Positions 8,535 to 17,653 of a stretch of 37,570 nt of DNA are shown here, piece by piece. The notes under the pieces were generated by a model. The model ran no database searches and was not told the DNA's origin. It was given only the letters and a program-made list of their open reading frames with translations. Position numbers and translations under genes: made by a program. The DNA is from Desulfobacterales bacterium (GTDB taxonomy: Bacteria; Desulfobacterota; Desulfobacteria; Desulfobacterales; Desulfosalsimonadaceae): the NCBI GenBank assembly GCA_025453995.1, contig JALOPH010000008.1, positions 1 through 37,570 of the forward strand, written 5' to 3'. Each line of letters starts with the position of its first letter. Position 1 is the first letter of the stretch.

Positions 8535-9761
8535 TTGGCAAAACAGGTAAAAAAAGTGGTGCTGGCCTATTCCGGGGGCCTGGATACATCGGTGATTCTG
8601 AAATGGCTGATTGAAACTTATCAGTGCGAAGTGGTGGCTTTTTCTGCAGACATCGGCCAGGGCGAAGAGCTGGACCATCTGGATGAGAAAGCCAGAAACA
8701 CCGGAGCGGTCAAGATCTATATCGATGACCTGAAAGAGGAATTCGTGCGGGATTTCGTCTTTCCGGCATTTCGCGCCAACGCCATATACGAAGGCCAGTA
8801 TCTTCTGGGTACGTCGCTGGCAAGGCCGTTGATCGCCAAGCGCCAGATGGAGATCGCCCGCATGGAGCACGCGGACGCGGTCAGCCACGGGGCCACCGGC
8901 AAAGGCAATGACCAGGTCCGGTTTGAGCTGACCTATTTCGCGTTTGACCCGAACATCAAAATCATCGCGCCCTGGCGGGAATGGGATCTGACATCCAGAA
9001 CCGCGCTGATCGATTTTGCCGAAAAGCATAAAATCCCGGTGCAGGCCACCAAACAGAAGCCCTACAGCACGGACAGAAACCTTTTGCATATCAGCTATGA
9101 GGGCGGTATACTTGAAGATCCTTGGAATCATCCGCCGGAAGATATGTTTGTATTGACGGTTTCCCCGAAAACCGCTCCGGATGAACCTGAAATCATGGAA
9201 ATTACATTTAAAGAGGGGAACCCGGTGGCCATTAACGATCATTACCTGGCACCGGCTAACCTTCTGGCTGAGTTGAATAAGCTCGGAGGACGCCATGGCA
9301 TCGGGCGGTGCGACCTGGTTGAAAACAGGTTTGTGGGGATGAAATCCCGGGGCGTTTATGAAACTCCGGGCGGAACCATTCTCAGATCCGCCCATATGGC
9401 GCTGGAATCGATCACCCTGGATCGGGAAGTCATGCACTTGCGGGACTCCCTGATTCCCCGATATGCAGAAATGATCTATTACGGGTTCTGGTTTGCGCCC
9501 GAGCGGGAATTGCTTCAAAACCTGATTGATGATACCCAGAAAAACGTCAGCGGTGTGGTGCGATTGGAACTCTATAAGGGGAATTGCCGGGTTTTGGGCC
9601 GCAAATCCGACAACTCTCTCTACAATGTTGATTTTGCAACTTTTGAAGATGATTCTGTCTACCGGCAGCATGATGCCGAAGGGTTTATCCGGCTCAATGC
9701 GCTGCGGCTCAGGATACGAAAATTATTGCATGACCGGTCAAAATCAATGCCATTAACTTAA
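8535..9761 (+). CDS. argG: argininosuccinate synthase ArgG
   Basis: 408 residues. It joins citrulline and aspartate using ATP. The N-terminal ATP-pyrophosphatase P-loop is [15 protein letters not shown], followed by [12 protein letters not shown] and the Asp/citrulline-binding core; VNDHYLAP-like INDHYLAP and the C-terminal multimerisation helix are also present. The start is TTG 8535 with a strong AAGGAG at 8522-8527. The length is normal for the family. A 421-residue antisense frame across this gene is a composition artefact. Confidence 0.96.
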   Translation: MAKQVKKVVLAYSGGLDTSVILKWLIETYQCEVVAFSADIGQGEELDHLDEKARNTGAVKIYIDDLKEEFVRDFVFPAFRANAIYEGQYLLGTSLARPLIAKRQMEIARMEHADAVSHGATGKGNDQVRFELTYFAFDPNIKIIAPWREWDLTSRTALIDFAEKHKIPVQATKQKPYSTDRNLLHISYEGGILEDPWNHPPEDMFVLTVSPKTAPDEPEIMEITFKEGNPVAINDHYLAPANLLAELNKLGGRHGIGRCDLVENRFVGMKSRGVYETPGGTILRSAHMALESITLDREVMHLRDSLIPRYAEMIYYGFWFAPERELLQNLIDDTQKNVSGVVRLELYKGNCRVLGRKSDNSLYNVDFATFEDDSVYRQHDAEGFIRLNALRLRIRKLLHDRSKSMPLT

Positions 9762-9762
9762 G

Positions 9763-9840
9763 CCCCCCTTTCGCAAAGGGGGGTTGGGGGGATTTATGGC
9801 ACGCTTACAATCCCTCTAAATCCCCCTTTTACAAAGGGGG
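9763..9840. repeat. paired GC-rich hairpins (CCCCCTTT/AAAGGGGG repeat)
   Basis: Two hairpins flank a short core. CCCCCCTTT (9763-9771) pairs with AAAGGGGGG (9775-9783), and CCCCCTTT (9822-9829) pairs with AAAGGGGG (9833-9840). The intervening GGGGGATTTA and TAAATCCCCC are also complementary, so the whole unit could form a larger cruciform. This motif family is a widespread intergenic repeat. Located between argG and argH, it may attenuate or stabilise the transcript; no T-run follows, so it is not a classical terminator. Confidence 0.7.
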
Positions 9841-9927
9841 ACTTTGAAATCGAAGGTTTTTGCAATAATAGACATTGAGGCAATTTAGCCTTGCGATTAT
9901 ATTTTTGATGAAGAAAAGGCTTATCAC

Positions 9928-11316
9928 ATGACAGAAAAGCTCTGGGGGGGCAGGTTTGATGAAAAGACCGATGAAGGCGTGGAGGCTTTCACGTCTTCCA
10001 TCAACGTTGATAAGCGGCTGTATCCATATGATATCGACGGAAGCATCGCCCATTGCCGGATGCTCGCCAAATGCGGCATCATTACCGCAGAAGAGGCCTC
10101 GACGCTGACGCAAGGGCTTGAAGCCATCCGATTGGAAATCCAAAAAGGTCAGTTTGGTTTTTCCGACCGGCTTGAAGATATTCACATGCATATTGAGAGC
10201 CGGCTGGCGGAACTGGTCGGTGCAGTATCCCAGAAGCTCCATACCGCCAGAAGCCGAAATGATCAGGTGGCGCTGGATGTCCGGCTGTATCTCAAAGACG
10301 CAAGCCGTCAGGTGCTTTCCGGCCTTGCGGAACTCAGAAAGACCCTTGTCGGGCTTGCGGTCAAATATATTGATATGATTATGCCGGGCTATACGCACTT
10401 GCAGCGGGCCCAGCCGGTGCTTTTTTCCCATCACCTGATGGCCTACTATGAAATGTTTGAGCGCGATGCCGCAAGGTTTGCCGAAGGGATGACACGCATT
10501 GACGTGATGCCCCTGGGATCGGCGGCTTTGGCCGGCACCCCTCATCCCATTGACAGGCATTTTACGGCCGGCTTGCTCGGATTTTCCAAGGTGTCGGAAA
10601 ACAGCATTGATTCGGTGTCTGACCGGGACTTCATGATTGAATTTTTATCTTCGGCCAGCATCTGCATGATGCACCTGAGCCGGTTTTCCGAAGAGCTGGT
10701 GTTGTGGTCAACTGCGGAATTTGGGTTCATAGAGCTGTCCGATGCCTTTGCCACCGGCAGCAGCATCATGCCACAGAAGAAGAATCCGGATGTGCCGGAG
10801 CTGATCCGGGGAAAATCCGCAAGGGTTTTCGGCAGCCTGGTTTCCCTGCTGGTATTGATGAAAGGACTGCCCCTGTCTTATAACCGGGATATGCAGGAGG
10901 ACAAGGCGCCCTTGTTTGACGCCGCGGATACCCTTACATCCTGCATTCACATTTTCAATCGGATGCTGTCCCGGATGAATGTCCGCTCTCAAGTGATGGG
11001 AGATGCGGTGCTATGCGGCTTCATGAATGCCACGGATATGGCGGATTATCTCGTTGCCCGGGGCATGCCCTTTCGGGAGGCCCACGGATGCGCCGGTAAA
11101 GCGGTCGCTTATGCTTTGAAAAACAAGAAAGAGCTTCATGATCTGACATTGGATGAGATGAAATCCTTTTCAGGCCTGATCGGCGACGATATTTTCCAAT
11201 TCCTGACGCCCAGGGCCATGATTGATCGGCGGCGGTCATGGGGCGGAACAGCAACGGATAATGTCAGGGACGCCATCCAGAGGGCGCAGGAAGCATTGAA
11301 AAAAGAGACTTTCTGA
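9928..11316 (+). CDS. argH: argininosuccinate lyase ArgH
   Basis: 462 residues of the fumarase/aspartase superfamily; it splits argininosuccinate into arginine and fumarate. The signature GSSIMPQKKNPD contains the catalytic Ser loop, and the earlier ARSRNDQVALDVRL and GYTHLQRAQP segments are the other two conserved regions, with the catalytic His in THLQ. The start is ATG 9928 with an A-rich AAAGG shortly upstream. It is the last arginine gene of the run, following argG after the hairpin repeat. The length is normal. Confidence 0.96.
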   Translation: MTEKLWGGRFDEKTDEGVEAFTSSINVDKRLYPYDIDGSIAHCRMLAKCGIITAEEASTLTQGLEAIRLEIQKGQFGFSDRLEDIHMHIESRLAELVGAVSQKLHTARSRNDQVALDVRLYLKDASRQVLSGLAELRKTLVGLAVKYIDMIMPGYTHLQRAQPVLFSHHLMAYYEMFERDAARFAEGMTRIDVMPLGSAALAGTPHPIDRHFTAGLLGFSKVSENSIDSVSDRDFMIEFLSSASICMMHLSRFSEELVLWSTAEFGFIELSDAFATGSSIMPQKKNPDVPELIRGKSARVFGSLVSLLVLMKGLPLSYNRDMQEDKAPLFDAADTLTSCIHIFNRMLSRMNVRSQVMGDAVLCGFMNATDMADYLVARGMPFREAHGCAGKAVAYALKNKKELHDLTLDEMKSFSGLIGDDIFQFLTPRAMIDRRRSWGGTATDNVRDAIQRAQEALKKETF

Positions 11317-11494
11317 AGATTAATTTCGATAGCGTAGATTCATAGTGATTCTTAGAAGAATTTTTCGATTTAAAGCAAAACCAGGGGCGCGTTATTGCGG
11401 GCAAAGCGAAGAAGCCCCCTTGCAGGCGCTGGGATTGTTTTGCTTTGCCCCCAATGGCGGCCAATCGGAAGACAGTTGTGAAAAATTTTTCAAG

Positions 11495-11932
11495 ATGATT
11501 TTTATACGACGTTTTTTTCTGCCCGCAATATTAATTTGTGTCTTGCTGGCGGTCGCCTGCGGCAGAAAAGATTTACCGCTGCCGCCCAAAATCATCGAGC
11601 CGCCGGTTGTGGAAAAAATTAAAGCAGATCTGAACGGGGATAAACTGCAACTGACATGGCCCATCCCCAAAACAGATGAAGCTGATGCGCTGGCCGGGTT
11701 TTATGTCTACCGTTCAAAGGAAAAGGCAGGCGCGCCGCCCTGCAGCCAATGCCCGGTTCGATTTGACAGAGCCGCTGATATTGCCTATGACAGCGTCTCT
11801 TTGATGATTGAAAAAAATGCGGTATATTCGGAAAAACTTGAAAAAGGCTGCCAGTATAAGTATCGCGTGACCACTTATTCGGCCTATGGCGACGAGGGGC
11901 TGCCCTCTGAAGAAGTTACGGTAATATATTGA
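11495..11932 (+). CDS. lipoprotein with LptM-like N-terminus and Fn3-like domain
   Basis: From ATG 11495 the protein has 145 residues. It starts IRRFFLPAILICVLLAVAC, a typical lipoprotein signal, with the modified Cys followed by GRKDLPLPPKI, which resembles the CGxKGPLxLPP start of LptM/YifL lipoproteins. The rest looks like one fibronectin type III domain (LQLTWPIPK...GFYVYRSKE...YKYRVTTYSAYGDEG...). The frame is open upstream to 11345, but those 50 residues would bury the signal, so the internal ATG is preferred. Gammaproteobacterial lptM often lies by lysA; here it follows argH. It is inferred to be an outer-membrane-anchored periplasmic protein with unknown partner. Confidence 0.75.
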   Translation: MIFIRRFFLPAILICVLLAVACGRKDLPLPPKIIEPPVVEKIKADLNGDKLQLTWPIPKTDEADALAGFYVYRSKEKAGAPPCSQCPVRFDRAADIAYDSVSLMIEKNAVYSEKLEKGCQYKYRVTTYSAYGDEGLPSEEVTVIY

Positions 11933-11943
11933 CAATTTCAGAT

Positions 11944-12522
11944 ATGACAAACACTGCCTATATATCCTTCGGCTCCAACATGGGAGACAGGATCACCAAC
12001 TGCGCAACGGGCATCCGGCTCCTGGATGGAACCGCCGACGTAAATGTTGAGCGCATATCCGAATATTATCTTACGGAGCCCATGGATTTTGCGGACCAGG
12101 ACTGGTTTGTCAACGGGGCCATAAAAATCGGCACCCTTTTGGACCCGTTGAAATTATTGTCCGTGCTCAAATCCATTGAGATGAAAGTGGGAAGGAAGAA
12201 GTCGCGTGTACGCTTCGGGCCGAGGGTGCTTGATTTTGATATTATTTTTTACAATAATGAGTTTATCGACACCCCGCAACTCATTGTCCCGCATCCAAGG
12301 ATGCATTGCAGGGAGTTTGTGCTCCGCCCCATGTGCGATCTGGCGCCAGGCTTGATTCATCCGATTTTACATAAAAATATAAAGGATCTGATGCAGGGAC
12401 TCAAAGACAATCGCCCCCAGTGCATCAAAATTAATACCCGTTTGCAGGGGGAACCCATACCTGTTTTAAAATACCCAAATACGGCAGACCAGGAGGAGAC
12501 AGCCAATGAAGTTTTTTATTGA
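11944..12522 (+). CDS. folK: hydroxymethyldihydropterin pyrophosphokinase FolK
   Basis: Transfers pyrophosphate from ATP to 6-hydroxymethyl-7,8-dihydropterin in folate synthesis. Starting at ATG 11944 ([16 protein letters not shown]) gives 192 residues; a TTG at 11929 overlapping the preceding stop would add five. Hallmarks are SFGSNMGDR, the [14 protein letters not shown] block (Arg and paired Asp that bind ATP-Mg) and [16 protein letters not shown]. There is a C-terminal extension of about 25 residues rich in Pro/Asn/Glu. Its end overlaps the next gene by 17 bases. Neither candidate start has a strong ribosome site. Confidence 0.9.
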   Translation: MTNTAYISFGSNMGDRITNCATGIRLLDGTADVNVERISEYYLTEPMDFADQDWFVNGAIKIGTLLDPLKLLSVLKSIEMKVGRKKSRVRFGPRVLDFDIIFYNNEFIDTPQLIVPHPRMHCREFVLRPMCDLAPGLIHPILHKNIKDLMQGLKDNRPQCIKINTRLQGEPIPVLKYPNTADQEETANEVFY

Positions 12523-13150
12523 TACGGCAAACATTGATGAAATCAAAGAAGCAAACGCAATGGGAATGGTGGACGGCGTGACCACCAATCCTTCCCTGAT
12601 CGCGAGGGAAAAAGGAGATTTTAAAGAGATCATCGCTCAGATATGCCAGATTGTTGACGGTCCGGTCAGCGCGGAAGTCATCAGCCTGGATGAGAAGGGA
12701 ATGGTGAAAGAGGCCCGGGCGCTGGCCAAGATCCACAAAAACATTGTGGTGAAAATTCCCATGACCGTTGATGGCCTCAAGGCGGTCCGGACTCTGACCG
12801 GTGAAGGGATCAACACCAATGTCACCCTTGTTTTTTCTCCCCTTCAGGCGTTGATGGCGGCCAAGGCCGGCGCCACTTATGTAAGCCCGTTTATAGGCCG
12901 GCTGGATGATCTATCCCAGGATGGGTTAACCCTGGTCGATCAGATTGTGACCATATACGCCAATTATGATTTTGCCACTGAAATTATCGTCGCCAGCGTC
13001 CGGAACCCGCTGCATGTCCTTGAGTCTGCCATGATGGGTGCGGATATCGCCACCATCCCGTTTAACGTGCTTTCAAAGCTGGCGGCCCACCCCATGACGG
13101 ATAAAGGCATCCAGGCATTCCTGGCGGATTGGAAAAAGTCTAAGAAATGA
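12506..13150 (+). CDS. transaldolase / fructose-6-phosphate aldolase-like (TalC subfamily)
   Basis: 214 residues, the short class of transaldolase-fold enzymes (MipB/TalC). The TIM barrel starts [16 protein letters not shown], with [11 protein letters not shown] near strand 2; the Schiff-base Lys83 is in VVKIPMT, and [12 protein letters not shown] and SPFIGRLDD follow. Bacterial members act either as transaldolase in the non-oxidative pentose phosphate pathway or as fructose-6-phosphate aldolase; sequence alone leaves this open, though transaldolase is the more frequent activity. The start has a strong AGGAGG just upstream, inside the folK end, and the stop overlaps pgsA (ATGA). Confidence 0.92.
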   Translation: MKFFIDTANIDEIKEANAMGMVDGVTTNPSLIAREKGDFKEIIAQICQIVDGPVSAEVISLDEKGMVKEARALAKIHKNIVVKIPMTVDGLKAVRTLTGEGINTNVTLVFSPLQALMAAKAGATYVSPFIGRLDDLSQDGLTLVDQIVTIYANYDFATEIIVASVRNPLHVLESAMMGADIATIPFNVLSKLAAHPMTDKGIQAFLADWKKSKK

Positions 13151-13737
13151 TCAACAATGTATCAGGCAAAATGGAAATAAAACAAAAAATCTGGAATGTT
13201 CTGGCGCATCCCAACAGCCTGACGCTGTTCAGGGTGGCCGCTGTTCCGTTGCTTATTGTTCTGATGCTGTTCTCAAACCGGCTGAGCTGTTTTCTGGCCG
13301 CCGCCATGTTTACCACGGCCGCCATTACGGATTATTTTGACGGGTATGTGGCCAGACGCTTCGGGTTGGTGTCGAATCTGGGAAAAATCATGGACCCGCT
13401 GGCGGACAAATTGCTTGTATCATCGGCATTTATCATGATGATCCCCCATGGCTGGGTTCCGGCATGGATGGTCTGCGTGATCATCGGCCGGGAACTTGCA
13501 GTTACGGGTTTACGGCATCTCATCAGCGAGTCCGGGGAAGACCCGTCCGCATCCAAACTCGGAAAATTAAAAACCGGATTTCAGATTGCCTGCATCATTC
13601 CGTTGCTGATTCATCACCCGTATTTTGGGATTGATTTTTATGATATCGGTTATGTGCTGCTCTGGATCGCCCTGGCAGTCACCATATGGTCCGGTATAGA
13701 TTATTTTGTCAGATTCAGGAAGCTGCTGACTTTTTGA
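13147..13737 (+). CDS. pgsA: CDP-diacylglycerol-glycerol-3-phosphate 3-phosphatidyltransferase PgsA
   Basis: 196-residue integral membrane CDP-alcohol phosphatidyltransferase making phosphatidylglycerol phosphate. The catalytic signature D-G-x2-A-R-x8-G-x3-D-x3-D is complete at residues 65-87 (DGYVARRFG...GKIMDPLAD). The start [16 protein letters not shown] is typical once a leader of about 20 residues is passed; an internal ATG at 13171 may be the true start. It overlaps the transaldolase stop by four bases. Several hydrophobic segments span the sequence. Confidence 0.92.
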   Translation: MINNVSGKMEIKQKIWNVLAHPNSLTLFRVAAVPLLIVLMLFSNRLSCFLAAAMFTTAAITDYFDGYVARRFGLVSNLGKIMDPLADKLLVSSAFIMMIPHGWVPAWMVCVIIGRELAVTGLRHLISESGEDPSASKLGKLKTGFQIACIIPLLIHHPYFGIDFYDIGYVLLWIALAVTIWSGIDYFVRFRKLLTF

Positions 13738-13838
13738 TGTTGCAAGCTTCCTTCCTGTGACAACTCCGCGCCGCGGGGTCGGGAGCTTTTCAGGAAACCG
13801 CCAATAATGGTATTTTAAATAAAAAAGGAAAGCCGATC

Positions 13839-14843
13839 ATGAACAGAGATATCTATCAACAGATGACGGATAAGATCATGCTCACCGGATCAAAACTGAT
13901 ACCGGAGCTTTTCAGAATGATCGTCAATGACGCTGAGGCCAGGCTTTTAATGGCCATGCCAGGGACGCCCGAACAGCTTGCCGAAAAAGTTCAGCGGCCC
14001 CTGGACGAAGTGATGAATATGTGTCAATTGCTCTACCATAAGGGCGTGGCATTTAAATCCTACAAAGGCGGCAGCGTCGGCTACAAGATGTGCCGGGATA
14101 TGATCCAGTTCCACGACGCGACCATTCTCTGGCCGGAAGCGCCCAGGGACTATCTGGATTTATGGCAGAAATTCATGGAGGAAGAATGGCCCGGCTTTGC
14201 GCGCCTTGCCGAGCAGTTTTTCCCAAAGGCCTTTACGCGGATTATACCGGTTGATCAATCCATAGATGCGGGTTCTCATCAGGTGCTGGATATTGACAGC
14301 GCCAACAACATTGTTGAAAAAGCTGACAAGCTGGCCGTCACGCGGTGCACCTGCCGCGTCATCGCGCATAAATGCGACATGCCGCTGGAAGTGTGCATCC
14401 AGGTGGACAATGCGGCGAAATACACCATTGACCGGGGATCAGGACGGGAGATTTCCAAAGAGGAAGCCCTTCAGCTCCTTCGTACCAGCGAGGAAAAGGG
14501 GCTGGTCCATGTGACCATGAACCGCGCCCATGCCGGGCATTTTATCTGCAACTGCTGCAGCTGCTGCTGCCAGGCGCTTCCATTGGTGATTTCCGATGGA
14601 TTGAAAATCCTGGATCCAAGCCGCTTCCAGGCGGAAATCGACAAGGGGTTGTGCAGCGGATGTGAAATATGCCTGGATCGATGCCATTTTCTGGCCATCG
14701 AATCGGTTACGCTCGACGATGGGGCAAGTGTCATGCAGGTCATACCGGAAAAATGCATGGGGTGCGGCGTCTGCCAGATCACATGCCCGGAAGGGGCCAT
14801 CGCGCTCAGGGAAGTACGGCCGGCGGATTTTATCCCGGCATAA
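13839..14843 (+). CDS. Cys-rich protein with C-terminal 2x[4Fe-4S] ferredoxin domain
   Basis: 334 residues. Residues 20-80 look like a winged-helix-type segment (AMPGTPEQLAEKVQRPLDEV). A middle region carries CTCRVIAHKC (Cys170, 172, 179) plus Cys186, then an unusual cluster NCCSCCC (238-244). The C-terminus is a two-cluster ferredoxin: Cys272/275/278/282 and Cys306/309/312/316-Pro. Such proteins are common in sulfate-reducing Desulfobacterota and are presumed cytoplasmic electron carriers or redox sensors; no biochemical role is established to my knowledge. The start is supported by AAAAAGGA before ATG 13839. It stands alone between pgsA and the tRNA pair. Confidence 0.85.
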   Translation: MNRDIYQQMTDKIMLTGSKLIPELFRMIVNDAEARLLMAMPGTPEQLAEKVQRPLDEVMNMCQLLYHKGVAFKSYKGGSVGYKMCRDMIQFHDATILWPEAPRDYLDLWQKFMEEEWPGFARLAEQFFPKAFTRIIPVDQSIDAGSHQVLDIDSANNIVEKADKLAVTRCTCRVIAHKCDMPLEVCIQVDNAAKYTIDRGSGREISKEEALQLLRTSEEKGLVHVTMNRAHAGHFICNCCSCCCQALPLVISDGLKILDPSRFQAEIDKGLCSGCEICLDRCHFLAIESVTLDDGASVMQVIPEKCMGCGVCQITCPEGAIALREVRPADFIPA

Positions 14844-14957
14844 GTGCCAAACTCCCTGGATGCTGCAGGTCTGCCGTGTTTATTTGGGGCATATAGGACC
14901 AGGGGGTATGGACTCAGCATTTACTGTATTTTCATTGGGATTTAGGGAATTTTTTTA

Positions 14958-14986
14958 TTGACAAAATCCAATCTGCCCATTAATTT
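14958..14986 (+). promoter_or_regulatory. promoter for the tRNA pair
   Basis: TTGACA (14958-14963, perfect -35) is followed after 17 bases by TAATTT (14981-14986). Transcription would begin about 8 bases before tRNA-Gly. The weak -10 is compensated by the perfect -35 and A/T-rich surroundings. Confidence 0.5.
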
Positions 14987-15000
14987 ACAATCTCTCATGA

Positions 15001-15075
<75 letters not shown>

Positions 15076-15086
15076 TTTTTTTTAAA

Positions 15087-15161
15087 GGCGGCATAGCCAA
15101 GTGGTAAGGCAACGGCCTGCAAAGCCGATATTCTCCGGTTCGAATCCGGATGCCGCCTCCA
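15087..15161 (+). tRNA. tRNA-Cys (anticodon GCA)
   Basis: The acceptor GGCGGCA (15087-15093) pairs with TGCCGCC (15151-15157). The anticodon stem CGGC/GCCG encloses the loop CTGCAAA, giving GCA. The T arm is CCGGTTCGAATCCGG, and CCA is encoded (15159-15161). It follows tRNA-Gly by 11 bases, so the two are probably cotranscribed. Confidence 0.97.
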
Positions 15162-15295
15162 TTCTTTTTTATTCTTGATAAACAGATTCGCTGTCGATAT
15201 AAATAAGCCATTTTAAAAGTGTTGTGCATTTTTGGGGAAAGTCGGCGAAGGCGTTTTCAAAATTCAAAAACGAACAAAATGTCGGAGGTGCATGA

Positions 15296-16168
15296 ATGAG
15301 GAAAGTTTTTAGCTGTATTTTATTCGCATTGATTCTTTGCGCATCAACCCTGTGGGCCGAGGAGCCCCTTCAACAGGCCATGGATTCCGCAGCAGAAGCA
15401 GAAAAGGCGGTCACAGAAACAGCGGGCGAAGCCGCCGTTCAGGCTGAGGATGCAGGAGCTAAAGTGAAGGAAGTCGTCGTAAAAGCCAAAGAGGACATGC
15501 TGTCCAAAGCCGATGCGCTCATTGACAAGGGAGGCGTTGACAACTGCAAGAAAGGTCTTGACCTGTGCCTGGAGGAAGTTAATAAGGACCCCAAAAGCTA
15601 TAGAGCTAACTGGATGGCGGCCAAGGCCTTCAGGGAATACGGAAATGAAACCAAAAAAGCGGAAACGCCGGGCTGGGAGGCTGTATGCAAGGAATACGGC
15701 AAAAAAGGCATGGGATATGCAGAAAAAGCCATTGAGCTGGATCCGAAGAAACCTGAAGCCCATTACTGGTACGGCACATCCGTGGGAACATATTCAGATG
15801 GCGTGAGCATTCTCACCGCACTGAAGGAAGGTTTGAAGGACAAGACCCAAACCAGTTTTGAAACCGCATATAAATTGGATAAACTGTATGAAAAGGGAGG
15901 GCCGATCATCGCGCTGGGGCGGTTTTGGCAGGTGCTCCCCTGGCCGTTGAACGACAAAGACAAGTCCCTGGAATATTTCCGTGAATTTCAGAAGACGAAA
16001 TTCTATAAACATCCGGATACGGTTGAGTTTAATGTCTATTTTGGCGAATTGCTGATGGAAAACTCCAATACAAAAGACGAGGCAAAAGCATTGCTGGAAG
16101 ATGTCCCCAAAATTTCAGATGACAAGTACTGGAATAAAAAAGCCAAAGCCCTCTTGGCTGACATGTAA
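15296..16168 (+). CDS. exported TPR protein, TatT-like
   Basis: 290 residues with a Sec signal peptide (residues 1-21, cleavage likely after LWA). An Ala/Glu-rich, possibly coiled segment (about 25-70) comes next, then tetratricopeptide-like helices: GLDLCLEEVNKDPKSYRANW, GYAEKAIELDPKKPEAHYWYG and YFREFQKTKFYKHPDTVEF. The segment GGPIIALGRFWQVLPWPL resembles the LPxP turn found in TatT, the TPR partner of periplasmic TRAP-type lipoprotein systems. No substrate-binding or TRAP subunits are adjacent, so the partner is unknown. It has a good ribosome site (GGAGG) before ATG 15296 and a hairpin terminator downstream. Confidence 0.8.
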   Translation: MRKVFSCILFALILCASTLWAEEPLQQAMDSAAEAEKAVTETAGEAAVQAEDAGAKVKEVVVKAKEDMLSKADALIDKGGVDNCKKGLDLCLEEVNKDPKSYRANWMAAKAFREYGNETKKAETPGWEAVCKEYGKKGMGYAEKAIELDPKKPEAHYWYGTSVGTYSDGVSILTALKEGLKDKTQTSFETAYKLDKLYEKGGPIIALGRFWQVLPWPLNDKDKSLEYFREFQKTKFYKHPDTVEFNVYFGELLMENSNTKDEAKALLEDVPKISDDKYWNKKAKALLADM

Positions 16169-16228
16169 TACACAAATATATCAGAGGGCGCTGAAACTTT
16201 CCTGTTTCTGTCATTCCTGTTTTCTGTG

Positions 16229-16284
16229 AGGGTCTTGATCCTGTTTAATTCTCCTGGGGAATTATTCATGTCAAGACCCTTTTT
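16229..16284 (+). terminator. rho-independent terminator after the TPR gene
   Basis: AGGGTCTTGA (16229-16238) pairs perfectly with TCAAGACCCT (16271-16280), followed by T residues. The enclosed AATTC/GAATT can extend the structure. It lies 60 bases after the TPR gene stop and separates it from the regulator gene. Confidence 0.75.
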
Positions 16285-16332
16285 ATTTAATGGTTTTGAG
16301 ACGCATCCTGTCCGGATATGAGGGGTAATATG

Positions 16333-17634
16333 ATGAATTCAGAACGCACGCGGATATCGACCGGGATCACAGCGCTGGATCCAATCCTTGGCGGGCTGCT
16401 GATTGGGGATAATGTGGTCTGGTATGATGATGCGGGAAGCCTGGCATCGGTTTTTTTAATGAATTTTCTGAAGGTTTCACAGGCCCAGAAAAAGCCTTTT
16501 ATTTACGTGAGTTTTGACCGGTCTCCGCGAAATCTGCTGGATAAGTTGGGCCCTCTGGCCGAATATGAAAATCTGACCATATTGGATTGCTTCACCTACG
16601 GAAAAGGCAAAGGGGTTGACACGTTTTTTCAGTTTTATAAAGACAAAAATTACCAGTGGCCGTGTCAACTGGTTCATGTAAACACGCCTCAAGACCCGGA
16701 CGCGGTCATGGATCATTTTCTATCCATCCATGCCGCCATGAAAAATGAAGTCAGGTTTGTGTTTGAAAGTTTGACCGGCATGCAGGAATTATGGGAGGGT
16801 GAAGATCAGATCAGCCGATTCTATTCCCACACATGTCCCCGGTTGTATGAGCTCAATACCGTCGGTTACTGGATTATGGAAAAGGACGCCCATTCCAAGC
16901 GCCTCAAAGCGTCGATCAACCAGATTGCCCAGGTCGCCATTGAACTCTCTTTGAAGCGCGGCAAAAATTCACTGTCGATTTTAAAAGCTGAAAACCGGGA
17001 GATCGATTCCGTCAACACCCCCTATTCATATTCGGCGAAAGGCTCTGCCGTTTCCTTTGATGAAAAGATATATGCCTCCGCCCAGGTTGATCTGGGAAAA
17101 CGGATCAAAGCGCTTCGGACAAAAAGAGGGATGTCCCAGACGGAACTTGCGCGCCTGATCGGGGTGACCCCCAGCAATATTTCCCAGATTGAAAGCAACC
17201 AGATTTATCCATCTTTGCCGGCCCTGTTTAAAGCCGCCGAAATTCTGTCCATTGATGTGGGTTCTTTTTTCCAGGAACTTCCGGATGTCAGAAATCGCAT
17301 TATTTTTTCCGGCGCGGAAGCGGTTGACATTCAAATACCGGACCTGCCCAGAGGCGTTGTCTCGGCAAAACTGCTTGCGCCAATGGACGCGGATATCAGG
17401 ACGGAACCTTATCTCATCGAGTTTGCGCCGAAAAAATCCCTGCCCGGTCATTTATTCATTCATAAGGGAGATGAGCTGGGTTATCTGATATCCGGAAAAC
17501 TGCAGATGAAGATCGGCAACACGGTTTATGCTTTGAGGGCCGGAGATGTTATTTATCTGAGTAAAGAAGTTCCTTCGCAGTGGAAGAATCCCGGCCCCGT
17601 TCCGGCGCAACTGTTTTGGCTTAAGTTAAAGTAA
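16333..17634 (+). CDS. KaiC-like (P-loop-less) / XRE helix-turn-helix / cupin fusion regulator
   Basis: 433 residues from ATG 16333, chosen because AGGGG (16321-16325) precedes it by seven bases; ATGs at 16318 and 16330 are in frame. Three domains are visible (numbers counted from 16318). Residues 12-225 follow the KaiC/Rad55 RecA-like pattern (RISTGITALDPILGG, FIYVSFDRSPRNL, VRFVFESLTGM), but the Walker A position reads YDDAGSLAS, with no GxGKT. Residues 258-317 are an XRE helix-turn-helix (GMSQTELARLIGVTPSNISQ). Residues 360-438 are a cupin_2 barrel (HLFIHKGDELGYLISGK). XRE-cupin proteins are transcription factors sensing small molecules; the added KaiC-like lobe suggests another input. It converges on the histidine-kinase operon. 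Confidence 0.85.
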   Translation: MNSERTRISTGITALDPILGGLLIGDNVVWYDDAGSLASVFLMNFLKVSQAQKKPFIYVSFDRSPRNLLDKLGPLAEYENLTILDCFTYGKGKGVDTFFQFYKDKNYQWPCQLVHVNTPQDPDAVMDHFLSIHAAMKNEVRFVFESLTGMQELWEGEDQISRFYSHTCPRLYELNTVGYWIMEKDAHSKRLKASINQIAQVAIELSLKRGKNSLSILKAENREIDSVNTPYSYSAKGSAVSFDEKIYASAQVDLGKRIKALRTKRGMSQTELARLIGVTPSNISQIESNQIYPSLPALFKAAEILSIDVGSFFQELPDVRNRIIFSGAEAVDIQIPDLPRGVVSAKLLAPMDADIRTEPYLIEFAPKKSLPGHLFIHKGDELGYLISGKLQMKIGNTVYALRAGDVIYLSKEVPSQWKNPGPVPAQLFWLKLK

Positions 17635-17653
17635 TCGTTTTAAGCCATTTGGA

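Noticed and set aside
8406-9671. Long antisense open frame of 421 residues
   Set aside because: It covers argG on the opposite strand; argG has every catalytic motif and a strong ribosome site, and the antisense product resembles no family.
13738-13838. Terminator between pgsA and the Fe-S gene
   Set aside because: TTCCTG/CAGGAA and inner CTCC/GGGAG arms exist, but pairing is imperfect and no T-run follows.
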